Assembly (NCBI RefSeq): GCF_023115425.1
Contig: NZ_CP096032.1
Coordinates: 1,612,001-1,676,000, forward strand
Direction of reading: 5' to 3'
Source of the DNA: Synechococcus sp. A10-1-5-1
GTDB taxonomy: Bacteria > Cyanobacteriota > Cyanobacteriia > PCC-6307 > Cyanobiaceae
Length of the DNA: 64,000 bases
Part shown: positions 1 to 9,008 of the stretch, in pieces
Layout: the number at the start of each line of letters is the position of its first letter
How positions within the stretch are numbered: position 1 is the first letter of the stretch
Notes under the pieces: generated by a model
The model's database searches: none
Seen by the model: only the letters and a program-made list of their open reading frames with translations
Told to the model about the DNA's origin: nothing
Program-made: the position numbers and the translations under genes

Positions 1-1
1 C

Positions 2-46
2 GGGCTGCGCGAAGCCCTGGGCGCCTCCGTCAAGGCTGCGGTCTGA
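2..46 (+). CDS. 3' end of an unidentified protein (partial)
   Basis: The window opens inside a reading frame that ends in TGA at 44-46. The visible tail reads GLREALGASVKAAV. A strong intrinsic terminator follows about 30 bases later, which supports a real gene ending here. The fragment is too short to name the protein. Confidence 0.45.
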   Translation, partial: GLREALGASVKAAV

Positions 47-74
47 AGCGCAGCGCTCAACCTCGTTTGATCTC

Positions 75-103
75 ACCCATGCCCTTCGGGGCATGGGTTT
101 TTT
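75..103 (+). terminator. Rho-independent terminator
   Basis: A perfect 10-bp stem, ACCCATGCCC (75-84) with GGGCATGGGT (89-98), is closed by a TTCG tetraloop and followed by a run of T to 103. It separates the upstream partial gene from uvrB. Confidence 0.9.
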
Positions 104-151
104 GTCGTTTGGGCATCCACGCCGTCTGGTTGGTTGTCCGAGAATGTCTTG

Positions 152-2161
152 ATGCCTAACCCGTTTGAACTCCACGCTCCCTATGAGCCCAAGGGGGATC
201 AGCCCGAGGCGATCAAAGCGCTGGTGGCTGGCGTGGAATCAGGCGAGCGTTACCAGACCCTTCTGGGGGCGACGGGAACCGGGAAGACCTTCACCATTGC
301 CAATGTGATCGCCAAGACCGGTCGACCGGCTCTGGTGTTGGCCCACAACAAAACCCTGGCGGCCCAGCTCTGCAATGAGCTCCGGGAGTTCTTCCCGAAG
401 AACGCCGTTGAGTACTTCATCTCGTACTACGACTACTACCAACCGGAGGCGTATGTGCCCGTCTCCGATACCTACATCGCCAAAACGGCCTCGATCAACG
501 AAGAGATCGACATGCTGCGGCACTCCGCAACGCGTTCTTTATTTGAGCGTCGCGATGTCATTGTCGTCGCCTCCATCAGCTGTATTTATGGCCTGGGGAT
601 TCCGAGTGAGTACCTCAAGGCCGCCGTCAAATTTGAGGTGGGTGAAACCCTCAACCTGCGCGGCTCCCTACGGGAATTGGTCAACAACCAGTACTCCCGC
701 AATGATTTGGAGATCTCGCGCGGACGGTTCCGGGTGCGGGGTGATGTGCTCGAGATCGGCCCGGCCTATGAGGACCGCCTGGTGCGGATCGAACTCTTCG
801 GCGATGAGGTCGAGGCCATTCGCTATGTGGACCCCACCACGGGGGAGATCCTGCAGAGCCTCGAATCGATCAGCATCTATCCGGCTAAGCACTTCGTCAC
901 CCCGAAGGAGCGCCTGGAAGACGCGATTAAGGCCATCCGCTCGGAGCTGCGGGGGCGCCTGGATGTGCTCAACGAACAGGGCAAGTTGCTCGAAGCTCAG
1001 CGCCTCGAGCAGCGCACCACCTACGACCTGGAAATGCTCGAGCAGGTCGGCTACTGCAATGGCGTTGAAAACTATGCACGCCATCTGGCGGGCCGGGAGG
1101 CAGGGACCCCGCCGGAGTGCTTGATCGACTACTTCCCCAAGGACTGGTTGTTGGTGGTGGACGAGTCCCACGTCACCTGCTCCCAGCTTCAGGCGATGTA
1201 CAACGGCGACCAAGCCCGTAAGGGTGTGCTGATTGAGCACGGCTTCCGGCTCCCGAGCGCTGCGGACAATCGCCCGCTCAAAGGCGATGAGTTCTGGGAG
1301 AAGGCGCGGCAGAGCATCTTTGTCAGCGCCACCCCCGGCGATTGGGAGCTCAAGCAGAGCGATACCGAAGTGGTGCAGCAGGTGATCCGTCCGACCGGGG
1401 TCCTGGATCCCGTCGTCGAGGTCCGTCCCACCGATGGCCAGGTCGATGACCTCCTGGGTGAAATTCGCATCCGTGCGGAGAAGAAAGAGCGGGTCTTGGT
1501 CACGACCCTGACCAAGCGGATGGCGGAAGACCTCACCGACTACCTCGCTGAGAACGGTGTCCGGGTTCGCTATCTCCACTCTGAGATCCATTCAATCGAG
1601 CGGATCGAGATCATCCAGGACCTCCGTAACGGTGAGTACGACGTGCTGGTGGGCGTCAACCTGCTGCGGGAAGGCCTGGATTTGCCCGAGGTCTCCCTCG
1701 TGGCGATTCTCGATGCGGACAAGGAGGGCTTCCTACGGGCAGAGCGGTCCTTGATTCAGACCATCGGCCGGGCGGCTCGACACGTGGAAGGCGTCGCCCT
1801 GCTCTACGCCGACAACCTGACCGATTCGATGGCCAAAGCCATTTCGGAAACCGAGCGCAGGCGTGCGATTCAGCAGGCCTACAACGAGAAGCATGGGGTG
1901 ACCCCGACGCCGGCAGGCAAGCGGGGTAGTAACTCGATCCTGGCTTTCTTGGAGGTCTCCAGGCGCCTCAACGATGAGCAGTTGGAGCAGGCCACAGAGC
2001 AGGCCGAGCACAACGATGTGCCGCTGGATTCCTTGCCCGAACTGATTCAACAACTGGAGGACAAGATGAAGTCGGCGGCCAAGAATCTTGACTTTGAGGA
2101 GGCGGCCAACCTGCGCGATCGCATTAAAGGGCTACGCCAAAAGCTTGTGGGGAAGCCATAA
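152..2161 (+). CDS. uvrB: Excinuclease ABC subunit B (UvrB)
   Basis: UvrB is the damage-verifying helicase-like subunit of nucleotide excision repair; it takes DNA from UvrA and recruits UvrC. The protein shows Walker A GATGTGKT near residue 40, the DNA-clamping beta-hairpin ([12 protein letters not shown]) soon after, the VVDESH Walker B box, the C-terminal helicase motifs (TIGRAAR) and a terminal UVR domain ([12 protein letters not shown]) that binds UvrC. From ATG 152 it is 669 residues, the usual family length. An in-frame TTG at 134 would add six residues, but ATG gives the better match. No partner uvr genes are nearby, which is normal in cyanobacteria. Confidence 0.96.
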   Translation: MPNPFELHAPYEPKGDQPEAIKALVAGVESGERYQTLLGATGTGKTFTIANVIAKTGRPALVLAHNKTLAAQLCNELREFFPKNAVEYFISYYDYYQPEAYVPVSDTYIAKTASINEEIDMLRHSATRSLFERRDVIVVASISCIYGLGIPSEYLKAAVKFEVGETLNLRGSLRELVNNQYSRNDLEISRGRFRVRGDVLEIGPAYEDRLVRIELFGDEVEAIRYVDPTTGEILQSLESISIYPAKHFVTPKERLEDAIKAIRSELRGRLDVLNEQGKLLEAQRLEQRTTYDLEMLEQVGYCNGVENYARHLAGREAGTPPECLIDYFPKDWLLVVDESHVTCSQLQAMYNGDQARKGVLIEHGFRLPSAADNRPLKGDEFWEKARQSIFVSATPGDWELKQSDTEVVQQVIRPTGVLDPVVEVRPTDGQVDDLLGEIRIRAEKKERVLVTTLTKRMAEDLTDYLAENGVRVRYLHSEIHSIERIEIIQDLRNGEYDVLVGVNLLREGLDLPEVSLVAILDADKEGFLRAERSLIQTIGRAARHVEGVALLYADNLTDSMAKAISETERRRAIQQAYNEKHGVTPTPAGKRGSNSILAFLEVSRRLNDEQLEQATEQAEHNDVPLDSLPELIQQLEDKMKSAAKNLDFEEAANLRDRIKGLRQKLVGKP

Positions 2162-2263
2162 GTCAGCGAAACCCTCGCAACCAGGCGGGTTTGATCTTTC
2201 CCTTTTCTTTCGACTTCAGCTCTGGAATCACGGCTAAAGGTGAGCTAATCGCCGAGGAGGCGA

Positions 2264-4405
2264 ATGGGTTACTACTTGCTCCATCTCCATCTGCATGGCC
2301 TGTTCCGCGGCCATGACCTGGAGCTTGGCCGTGATGCGGATACCGGTGGACAGACCACCTATGTGCTCGAGCTGGCGAAGGGATTAGCGGCTCGCCCTGA
2401 GGTGAATCGCATCGACGTCGTCACCCGTCTGATTCAGGACAAGCGGGTCTCCCCCGATTACGCCCAGGCCCATGAGCCCTTGGGCGGTGGAGCCAACATC
2501 GTTCGCCTCCCCTGCGGTCCGCGGCGCTATCTGCGCAAGGAGCTGCTCTGGCCCTATCTCGATGAGATGGCTGATGCCGTCACCGCACACATTGCGGCTC
2601 AGCCGCAGCGACCGAATTGGATCCATGCCCACTACGCCGATGCCGGTTATGTGGGGGCCTTGGTCTCCCAGCGGCTCGGCATCCCGTTGGTGTTTACCGG
2701 TCACTCCCTGGGCCGTGAGAAACAGCGGCGGTTGCTCGAAGGTGGGTTGACCCATGAGCAGATCGAGCAGACCTATGCGATCGGTCGCCGCATCGATGCG
2801 GAGGAGCGGGCTTTAGCCCAATCGGCTCTGGTGATCACCAGCACTCAGCAGGAGGCCCAGCAGCAGTACGCCCGCTACAACCGCTTTGAGGCGGAGCAGG
2901 CCGCGGTGGTGCCCCCTGGGGTGGATGCCCAGCGCTTCCATCCCGTGGCGATGCCTGGTGAGGCCTCGGATGTGGAGGCTCTGATGGAGCCCTTCCTGCG
3001 GGAGCCCCACAAGTCACCGCTGCTCACGATTTGCCGCGCGGTCCGGCGTAAGAACGTTCCGGCCCTGGTGGAGGCCTATGGCCGCTCGGCCCTGTTGCAG
3101 GAGCGCCACAACTTGGTGTTGGTGCTGGGTTGCCGTGAGGACCCCCGCTCGTTGGAGAAGCAACAGCGGGATCAGTTCCAGCAGATCTTTGAGCTGGTTG
3201 ATCGCTTCGATCTTTACGGCAAGGTCGCCTATCCCAAGCAGCATCGGGGTGAGCAGATCCCTGCGATCTACCGCTGGGCGGCGCAGCGCTGCGGGATCTT
3301 TGTGAACCCAGCTCTGACGGAGCCCTTTGGCCTTACCCTGCTCGAGGCGGCGGCCTGTGGACTGCCGTTGGTGACCACCGATGACGGAGGTCCCCGGGAC
3401 ATTCTTCAGCGTTGTGCCAACGGTCAGTTGGCGGATGTCACCGATCTCGATGTGCTCCAGCAAGCCCTGGAGGAGGCGGGCGCCGACCTGGAGAGATGGC
3501 GCCGCTGGCGCGATAACGGCATCGAGGCGATCAGCCGCAATTTCAGTTGGGATGCCCACGTCTGCAGCTATCTGGGGGAAGCCGAACGTCGTTCCGCTGC
3601 TTGGATGGCGCAGCACCGCACTGGGCTGGGCATACCGGCATCGGCCGAAACCGCTCAGGTTCAAGCCCCTCCTGTGCAACGGCTGCTGCTGTTGGATCTC
3701 GACGTTTGCCTGCAATCGGCGCAGCCAGCTGGTCTGGAGGATCTCCGCCGACGGCTCGCCGCCGATCCCCAATGCGGCATTGGCATGTTGAGCGGCCGCC
3801 ACTTCGCTTCAGCCCGGCTTCGCTTTGCCGAATTGCATTTGCCAGAGCCCCAGGTCTGGATCCTGGAGGCAGGGGCGGACCTGCGGTTTGGTTCCGAGGG
3901 CCGGCCCGATGCGAGTTGGCAGCAGCACATTGCCCAGGGCTGGCAGCGCGAACGGGTGGAGCAGGTGCTTGAAGGCCTGAGCCCCCGCCTAACCCTGCAA
4001 CCGGCCGTCAACCAAGGCAGCTACAAGGTCAGCTACACCCTGGAGGAGCCCACCGCTGGTGTGCTCGAGATGGTGCGGCAACGGCTTCGCCAACACCGTT
4101 TGGAGGCCCGAGCTCACCTCTTCCACCACTGGTTCTTGGATGTGTTGCCGATGCGGGCGTCCAAGGCGGATGCCATTCGCCATCTCTGCCTGAACTGGGG
4201 CTTACCCCTAGATCAAGTGCTGGTGGTAGCGGCTCAGCAGGGCGATGCGGAATTGCTCAACGGCAGCTCCCTTGGCCTGGTGGCCTGCGAACACGACCAC
4301 TCCCTCGATCAGTTGCGTCGTCGCCCGAAGGTATTTTTTGCCTCCAGGCCTCAAGCCTGGGGCGTGCTGGAGGGCTTAGATCACTACCGCTTCTTGAGTC
4401 GTTAA
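2264..4405 (+). CDS. spsA: Sucrose-phosphate synthase with C-terminal SPP-like domain
   Basis: A GT-B, GT4-family glycosyltransferase that makes sucrose-6-phosphate from UDP- or ADP-glucose and fructose-6-phosphate. Sucrose serves as a compatible solute in picocyanobacteria. The N-terminal HLHGLFRG and DTGGQ motifs and the EPFGLTLLEAAACG donor-site motif identify the synthase domain (about residues 1-450). A HAD-type phosphatase-like domain follows from about residue 470. Its first motif reads DLDVCL rather than DxDx(T/V), and the fourth region reads QGDAELL rather than GDSGND, so phosphatase activity is doubtful. The start is the ATG at 2264 after an excellent ribosome site, GAGGAGG. Its stop overlaps the convergent LCP gene by four bases. 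Confidence 0.93.
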   Translation: MGYYLLHLHLHGLFRGHDLELGRDADTGGQTTYVLELAKGLAARPEVNRIDVVTRLIQDKRVSPDYAQAHEPLGGGANIVRLPCGPRRYLRKELLWPYLDEMADAVTAHIAAQPQRPNWIHAHYADAGYVGALVSQRLGIPLVFTGHSLGREKQRRLLEGGLTHEQIEQTYAIGRRIDAEERALAQSALVITSTQQEAQQQYARYNRFEAEQAAVVPPGVDAQRFHPVAMPGEASDVEALMEPFLREPHKSPLLTICRAVRRKNVPALVEAYGRSALLQERHNLVLVLGCREDPRSLEKQQRDQFQQIFELVDRFDLYGKVAYPKQHRGEQIPAIYRWAAQRCGIFVNPALTEPFGLTLLEAAACGLPLVTTDDGGPRDILQRCANGQLADVTDLDVLQQALEEAGADLERWRRWRDNGIEAISRNFSWDAHVCSYLGEAERRSAAWMAQHRTGLGIPASAETAQVQAPPVQRLLLLDLDVCLQSAQPAGLEDLRRRLAADPQCGIGMLSGRHFASARLRFAELHLPEPQVWILEAGADLRFGSEGRPDASWQQHIAQGWQRERVEQVLEGLSPRLTLQPAVNQGSYKVSYTLEEPTAGVLEMVRQRLRQHRLEARAHLFHHWFLDVLPMRASKADAIRHLCLNWGLPLDQVLVVAAQQGDAELLNGSSLGLVACEHDHSLDQLRRRPKVFFASRPQAWGVLEGLDHYRFLSR

Positions 4406-5445
4406 GGCAGCAGTGCGTCTGGGTCCTGGCTGATGTAGTTCTGGCGATTCGGGTTGCTGTCGGGCATCCAATAGCTGATGTCCTGGTGCCAGAAGGGGAC
4501 CCCCTTGACCCGGTTGGAGGCCAGTTGGGTGGTGGCCATGGCCGTGATCAGCTTGCCCATGTCGATGGGCGATAGGTCTGTGCGCATGTCCTTGCCCGCG
4601 ATCTCCATCAGCTCGGGAAGCCGGGTGGCCATGACTGGGTTCGCCAGTTTGCGGAAGACCTCAGCCAGGACCAGTTTTTGCCGCTCCATCCGGCCGATGT
4701 CGCCGAGTTGGTCGTTGCGGAAGCGCAGGAATCCTTCGAGAGCATCCCCCTGGAGTCGTTGTCGTCCGGGATAGAGGTCGATGTAGAGCCCTTGGCTGTT
4801 GTCGACGTAGGCCATCCGCTTGGGTACGTCGACCTCGACTCCGCCGATGGCGTCCGCCAGCCGCTGCACGGCGTTGAGGTTCAGCACCAGATAGCGATCG
4901 ACCTTGGCGGAGAGAAGCTTGCTGAGCTCCGTCTTGACCATCTCTGGGCCGCCGCTGCTGTAGAGGGCATTGGCCTTCATCACGCCGTAGCGCTCGGAGT
5001 CGATGAAGGTGTCCCTGGGCACCTGGGTGAGCTTGGTGCGGCCCTCGTCGAGATGCATCGTCAGCATCACGTCGGTGTTGGTGCTGACGTCGTCTGTACC
5101 CAGCACGACGATGCGGCGATCGCCAGAGGCCACTGGGGCGACGAGCGCTCCGATCAGTTGCTTGGGTTGATCAAAGGCTCCCAGCACCATGGCGGGAAGC
5201 CCGTGGAGTGCATACCCCAGGCCAATGCCGGCAACGAACAGGGGCAGGCGTGGGAGCCCCTGACGACGCTTGGCGGTTTTGGACGCTGGCTTGGTTGGAG
5301 TCGCGGTTGGTCGCCGGCTGTCGAGCTGCGCAACGTTGTCGCGGCGACCGCGGCGTTCAGCAGGTTGGAGATCCGCTTTCCCCCGCCTGGGGTCCCGTTG
5401 CGGATTGCGCGCCTGGCGCCGGGGATTGGAATGGGCGGGGGACAT
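4402..5445 (-). CDS. LytR-CpsA-Psr (LCP) family protein
   Basis: LCP proteins are membrane-anchored phosphotransferases that move lipid-linked glycopolymers onto peptidoglycan or other envelope acceptors. The protein has a basic, disordered N-terminus (many R, P, K), one membrane segment near FVAGIGLGYALHGLPAMVLG, then the LCP domain: VVLGTDD, TDVMLTMHLD, QVPRDTFID and RFRNDQLGDIGRMERQ carry the conserved Asp and Arg residues of the active site. From ATG 5445 it is 347 residues; an in-frame TTG at 5466 is a weaker start. It converges on spsA with overlapping stop codons. The polymer it transfers cannot be told from sequence. Confidence 0.88.
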   Translation of the reverse strand: MSPAHSNPRRQARNPQRDPRRGKADLQPAERRGRRDNVAQLDSRRPTATPTKPASKTAKRRQGLPRLPLFVAGIGLGYALHGLPAMVLGAFDQPKQLIGALVAPVASGDRRIVVLGTDDVSTNTDVMLTMHLDEGRTKLTQVPRDTFIDSERYGVMKANALYSSGGPEMVKTELSKLLSAKVDRYLVLNLNAVQRLADAIGGVEVDVPKRMAYVDNSQGLYIDLYPGRQRLQGDALEGFLRFRNDQLGDIGRMERQKLVLAEVFRKLANPVMATRLPELMEIAGKDMRTDLSPIDMGKLITAMATTQLASNRVKGVPFWHQDISYWMPDSNPNRQNYISQDPDALLP

Positions 5446-5508
5446 AACGCACTCAGATGAGTGCAAGGTACCTCGCGTTATCCCTTGGTGCTAGAGGGGT
5501 TTGGGCCT

Positions 5509-6690
5509 CTAGATCACCTGGATCTTGCCGGCGGCTTGATCCGCTTTTTGGCGGGCCTCGTCCAGGTCGGCGCCGCGGGCTAGGGCCACCCCCATCCGGC
5601 GGAAGGGGCGGGAGTCGGGTTTGCCAAACAACAGCACCTGCACATCGGTTTCAGCGAGGGCTGCCTCAAGGCCGCTGAAGGCCACGCTGTGGCTTTGGCG
5701 CTCGGCCAGGATCACGCGACTGGCGGCGGCTCCCTCCGAGCGGATCTCAGGGATGGGCAGTCCGAGGACGGCCCGTAGATGCAACTCGAACTCACTCAGG
5801 TTTTGACCGGCCAGGGTCACCAGGCCTGTGTCATGGGGCCGGGGCGAGAGCTCGGAAAAGACCACTTCGCTGCTGCCATCGGGGCGGCGGCAGACGAAGA
5901 ACTCCACGCCAAAGATTCCGGCTCCCCCCAGGTTGTCCGTGACCTCCCGCGCCATGGTTTGTGCGGCGGCCAATTGCTCCGTCTCCAGTTGGGCGGGTTG
6001 CCAGCTGCACTGGTAGTCACCGCGCTCTTGGATGTGCCCGATCGGCGGGCAGAACAGGGTCGGACCGTTCCACTGTTTCACGGTCAGCAGGGTGATTTCC
6101 TGCTCAAAGTGCAGGAACTCCTCGACGATCACCCGGGCGCCGCTGCCCCGGGCCCCGGCCATGGCGGCCTCCCAGGCGGCGTTGATGCCTTCCGGTCCCT
6201 CCACCACGCTCTGGCCCTTGCCCGAGGAGCTCATCACCGGCTTCACCACCACGGGCCAACCGAGGGGGGCGGCGGCCTGCGCCAACTCTTCCGCGCTGCT
6301 GGCGTAGGCGAACCGGGCAGTGCGCAGCCCCAGTTCCGTGGCGGCCAGGTCGCGGATCCGATCGCGGTTCATGGTGACGGCCGTGGCCCGAGCTGTGGGG
6401 ATCACGGTGGTGCCATCGGCTTCCAGTTCTGCCAGGGCATCGACAGCCAGGGCTTCAATTTCCGGGATCAGCACATTGGGCTGGTGCTGACGCACCACCG
6501 CCTTCAGGGCCTCCGGGTCGGTCATGGGCACCACTTCGGCCACATCAGCCACTTGCATGGCCGGGGCTCCGGCGTAGCGATCCACCGCAATCACGCGGCA
6601 ACCCAGACGTTGAGCGGCGATGGCCACCTCTTTGCCCAATTCACCGCTGCCCAGGAGCATCAAGGTGCGGGGGAAGTTGGAGCTGGCCAT
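5509..6690 (-). CDS. purT: Formate-dependent phosphoribosylglycinamide formyltransferase (PurT)
   Basis: PurT is an ATP-grasp enzyme that formylates GAR with free formate and ATP in purine synthesis. The N-terminal LLGSGELGKEV loop, the EIEALAVDAL segment, the ATP-grasp glycine-rich loop (KPVMSSSGKGQS) and the metal-binding FGVEFFV and ELSPRPHDTG motifs are all present. At 393 residues it matches E. coli PurT almost exactly. The ATG at 6690 is unambiguous. PurU, which releases formate from 10-formyl-THF, lies about 13 kb away (19285-20157) and could supply its substrate. Confidence 0.96.
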   Translation of the reverse strand: MASSNFPRTLMLLGSGELGKEVAIAAQRLGCRVIAVDRYAGAPAMQVADVAEVVPMTDPEALKAVVRQHQPNVLIPEIEALAVDALAELEADGTTVIPTARATAVTMNRDRIRDLAATELGLRTARFAYASSAEELAQAAAPLGWPVVVKPVMSSSGKGQSVVEGPEGINAAWEAAMAGARGSGARVIVEEFLHFEQEITLLTVKQWNGPTLFCPPIGHIQERGDYQCSWQPAQLETEQLAAAQTMAREVTDNLGGAGIFGVEFFVCRRPDGSSEVVFSELSPRPHDTGLVTLAGQNLSEFELHLRAVLGLPIPEIRSEGAAASRVILAERQSHSVAFSGLEAALAETDVQVLLFGKPDSRPFRRMGVALARGADLDEARQKADQAAGKIQVI

Positions 6691-6722
6691 GGCCGCTGCG
6701 GAGACGAGAGACTTGCGCGATC

Positions 6723-6911
6723 TTGCATCGCCGCGTGCCCGTGCTGTTGTTCGCTCCGTTTGCTTACGCCACTGCCGGTGATGCAGCCGATGGCCTGCTC
6801 AATGGTCTGAGTATTGAGGATCTGCAGCGCTGGACCCTGATCTATCTCGGGATTTCTGTGCTGGCCTTTGTTCTGGTCTGGCTGGTTGGTTATCTCCGGC
6901 GGGCTGGCTGA
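6723..6911 (+). CDS. Small membrane protein, unknown function
   Basis: A 62-residue frame, starting 32 bases from the divergent purT start. It has a hydrophobic N-terminus ending near YATAGDA, which looks like a signal peptide, and one strong membrane segment (LIYLGISVLAFVLVWLVGYL) before a basic tail RRAG. The start is uncertain: TTG 6723, GTG 6735 and GTG 6741 are all in frame and no ATG exists. I do not recognise the family. Confidence 0.6.
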   Translation: MHRRVPVLLFAPFAYATAGDAADGLLNGLSIEDLQRWTLIYLGISVLAFVLVWLVGYLRRAG

Positions 6912-6915
6912 GGGC

Positions 6916-7158
6916 TCAGTCCAGCTCGATCAGGTTCAACTGCCGCACCGGTGACTGTTCATCGATGAAGCCATAGGCCGCAAAGACACCGTCATCGCTG
7001 TGGGTGATGTGTTGTCCATCGCTATGGCGCTCCAGCACAAACCCCTCGGAGGCCATTCGCCGCATCAAGGCTGCGGCCTCTTCGAAGCGGGCGGCCATCG
7101 ATTCGAGGCTGGCGCAGTCGCCCGTGAGTCCTGTTTCCTTCCAGGTGAAGTAAGCCAT
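6916..7158 (-). CDS. Conserved-type small soluble protein, unknown function
   Basis: An 80-residue acidic protein starting at ATG 7158 with MAYFTWKETG. It contains an Ala- and Met-rich helix (SMAARFEEAAALMRRMA) followed by short polar strands (HITHSDDGVFAAYGFID). It ends five bases from the convergent small membrane gene. No membrane segment, signal peptide or catalytic motif is visible and I cannot assign a function. Codon use matches the neighbours, so I think it is a real picocyanobacterial gene. Confidence 0.65.
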   Translation of the reverse strand: MAYFTWKETGLTGDCASLESMAARFEEAAALMRRMASEGFVLERHSDGQHITHSDDGVFAAYGFIDEQSPVRQLNLIELD

Positions 7159-7422
7159 TGTCGAACGACTCCGTAATAAGCCTTGTTGCTGGAGGGGTTT
7201 TTAAGGATTGAGGCTCAGTCGATGACCGTTGGTTTGGCGTTGGTATCCCGCCTGCCTGGGTCTGATCGCTCACTGCTTCAAACATGGCACGGCCCCATGT
7301 CTGTGGAGTGGATGGGGGAACCGTTGGTGGGTCTTCCTGTCTTCTGGCCGGTTATCCCATCCGAGATCTGCCTCGTCGGCCTATTTCTGCTCCATAGCGT
7401 TTTGACCAGTCATTCCCAACCC

Positions 7423-7659
7423 ATGACCGAAGAGAACGCCAGCACACAGAACTGCGGTGGCAAGAAAAAAGCGATGCTCGCGTATGGCCTTGTCCAGATT
7501 TCTGCCACGGTCATCTCCGCCGTCTCCCTGGCAGTCATCGCCCTTGGTTTTTGCTCCGTGAAGCAGGAGAGCAAGGTCTTCAACGGTTGCGTGGAAGAGG
7601 TCATTGCTGAGGGCAAGACCAATGCCCAGGCAGTCCGCTACTGCAACGGCGGCAACTGA
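7423..7659 (+). CDS. Small single-span membrane protein, unknown function
   Basis: From ATG 7423 the protein has 78 residues: a polar head with a Cys and a Lys cluster (CGGKKKAM), one long membrane segment (YGLVQISATVISAVSLAVIALGFCSV), and a soluble tail with two further Cys (FNGCVEEVIAEG, VRYCNGGN). The frame is open upstream to 7183, but the residues there look like chance coding, so ATG 7423 is preferred. The paired tail Cys could form a disulfide if the tail is periplasmic. The 264 bases upstream (7159-7422) show no other feature I can support. Confidence 0.7.
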   Translation: MTEENASTQNCGGKKKAMLAYGLVQISATVISAVSLAVIALGFCSVKQESKVFNGCVEEVIAEGKTNAQAVRYCNGGN

Positions 7660-7761
7660 TCTTCCATCGATGGTTGCCCTGGATCGCCACTGGCTCCAGT
7701 CCTCAGTCCCACACAAACCGTTCAGGTGGTTACAGACGCCACATCACCGCTTGGGCGGCTG

Positions 7762-7838
7762 CCGGATGATCTGAGGACGACCTTCGGGTCGGGCAAGGGA
7801 GATCGATGAGGCGGGGTGGCACCCGTCTCTTTTTTTGT
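7762..7838 (+). ncRNA. Candidate small RNA, copy 1 (of an inverted pair)
   Basis: A 77-base element with a CGACC-TTCG-GGTCG hairpin (7778-7791), then GGGCAAGGGAGAT, then a GC-rich hairpin with GTGGCA in the loop and a seven-T run (7830-7836). The 27 bases 7777-7803 recur exactly, inverted, at 8393-8419, where they are also followed by a GTGGCA-loop terminator. A tetraloop hairpin plus terminator with conserved order is what a small RNA looks like. I recognise no known family; function is unknown. Confidence 0.5.
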
Positions 7839-7890
7839 GCGTGTGTCGGTGGCTTGAGGGTGTGCATGACGCGCAGTGGGCGCCACGCAG

Positions 7891-8227
7891 ATGGCTCTAG
7901 AAGGGGTGTAGCTCATTGCCTCTAGTGCGCTGGCTGCGCCCAAACCGTCCATTCAGGAGCTTTTCAAGGCAAACAGGACGCCTGGGGCAAGGGTTGTGGC
8001 GTATCCCAAAGGAACCCCTGAGATGCGGGTCTATCGGGTGACCATTCCCGTTGGAGCAACGATCCCCCTGCACACCCACCCCTCTCCGGTCGTCGTTTTG
8101 GTGACCAAGGGTGTTGTCACCAATGTTCGAATCGTTGACGGAGCTGAGGTTGTCAGCCTTGTCGAGCCAGGCGATGGTGACCTTCGCAAGCGTTGAGGGG
8201 ATGCCCAACATGATTCGGACGAAATGA
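7891..8227 (+). pseudogene. Decayed exported cupin-domain gene
   Basis: One frame reads MALEGV, then a TAG at 7909-7911, then LIASSALAAP, which looks like the end of a signal peptide. It continues as a cupin-like domain with the metal-type motif GATIPLHTHPSPVVVLVTKG. Near 8165-8175 this frame runs out of cupin-like sequence and stops at 8194-8196, while the next frame continues plausibly (AMVTFASVEGMPNMIRTK) to TGA 8225-8227. One nonsense codon plus one frameshift points to a pseudogene. A shortened product could still start at GTG 7996. It sits between the two inverted sRNA-like elements. Confidence 0.5.
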
Positions 8228-8363
8228 GCTGCTGTTGCCTTGCCTGAGGCAATCTGCGGCCGCTCGAACGAGGGGTGTTGCCAGCAAAAGAACACCCGCT
8301 AACGGGGTCGTGCTGTCCTCTAAGCCATGGGAAATGGCTACAGATGTTCCGCGCTTGGTCAAG

Positions 8364-8434
8364 AAAAAGGGGGTTGCCACACCCCCTTGAGAATCTCCCT
8401 TGCCCGACCCGAAGGTCGTGGGCGAATGATCCGC
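8364..8434 (-). ncRNA. Candidate small RNA, copy 2 (inverted)
   Basis: Read on the minus strand this matches the element at 7762-7838: a CGGATSAT-like head (8426-8433), the exact 27-base core (8393-8419) with its CGACC-TTCG-GGTCG hairpin, and a strong terminator, AAGGGGGT-loop-ACCCCCTT (8367-8388), ending in five U. The two copies point toward each other across the cupin pseudogene. Apart from this element I see nothing in 8228-8528. Confidence 0.55.
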
Positions 8435-8528
8435 TGTGGCCAGGGTTTGAACTGTTGTTCTTGTAACGCTCTGCGGTCTCTGTTGGCTGCCGCTGACACT
8501 GTTGGGTGATCCAAGCGACCGTTGCGCC

Positions 8529-8678
8529 ATGACCTCCACGGGCCGGGCTGTGCGCCTCATCGTTCTGCTCTTGTTGTTGGCTCTGGGGGTGGTGATGTGC
8601 ACCTGGCTTGGGGAAGGTCCTCCTCCAGCCAGCAATACAGAGCTCGATGAAGCGATGCCTGCATTGCAGGCGAAATAG
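8529..8678 (+). CDS. Very small membrane protein, unknown function
   Basis: A 49-residue frame from ATG 8529 to TAG 8678. It has a short basic head (MTSTGRAVR), one membrane segment of Leu and Val (LIVLLLLLALGVVMCTWLG) and an acidic tail. The composition is typical of real single-span miniproteins. It is followed by two further small membrane genes on the same strand. Function unknown. Confidence 0.5.
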   Translation: MTSTGRAVRLIVLLLLLALGVVMCTWLGEGPPPASNTELDEAMPALQAK

Positions 8679-8795
8679 GCCTGGATTGCTCTGGACAACA
8701 TCCCTGCCTTGCGTAACGATTAGGTGCGAACTTCTTGGTTTGGCGGCAAAGCAAAGCAATGCCCACTCCAAAGCGCCGGCAAGCGATCTGAGTTG

Positions 8796-9008
8796 ATGGA
8801 GATTTTGATCCATCTCCCTGCTGTGATGGTCGCTGGATCGGCGGCTTTCATTGGCTATTCCTATTACTCCGCGGCCGTGCAGAGGGCCGCGAAGCGGGAG
8901 CGACTGCGGCAGGCTGCTTATCCCAATGTGGTGGGGTTGTCCTCTCGCACCCTTGAGCCAGAGCGCCCCGAGCTTGAGCCGCCTCGCGATTTGGATGTGG
9001 CTGCATGA
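8796..9008 (+). CDS. Small membrane-anchored protein, unknown function
   Basis: From ATG 8796 the product is 70 residues: an N-terminal membrane segment (LPAVMVAGSAAFIGYSYYSAAV), a strongly basic helix (QRAAKRERLRQAA) and a Pro/Glu-rich tail. Its last codons overlap the start of the next gene (ATGA at 9005-9008), so the two are probably translated together. An upstream in-frame extension to 8724 lacks coding character. I do not recognise the family. Confidence 0.6.
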   Translation: MEILIHLPAVMVAGSAAFIGYSYYSAAVQRAAKRERLRQAAYPNVVGLSSRTLEPERPELEPPRDLDVAA

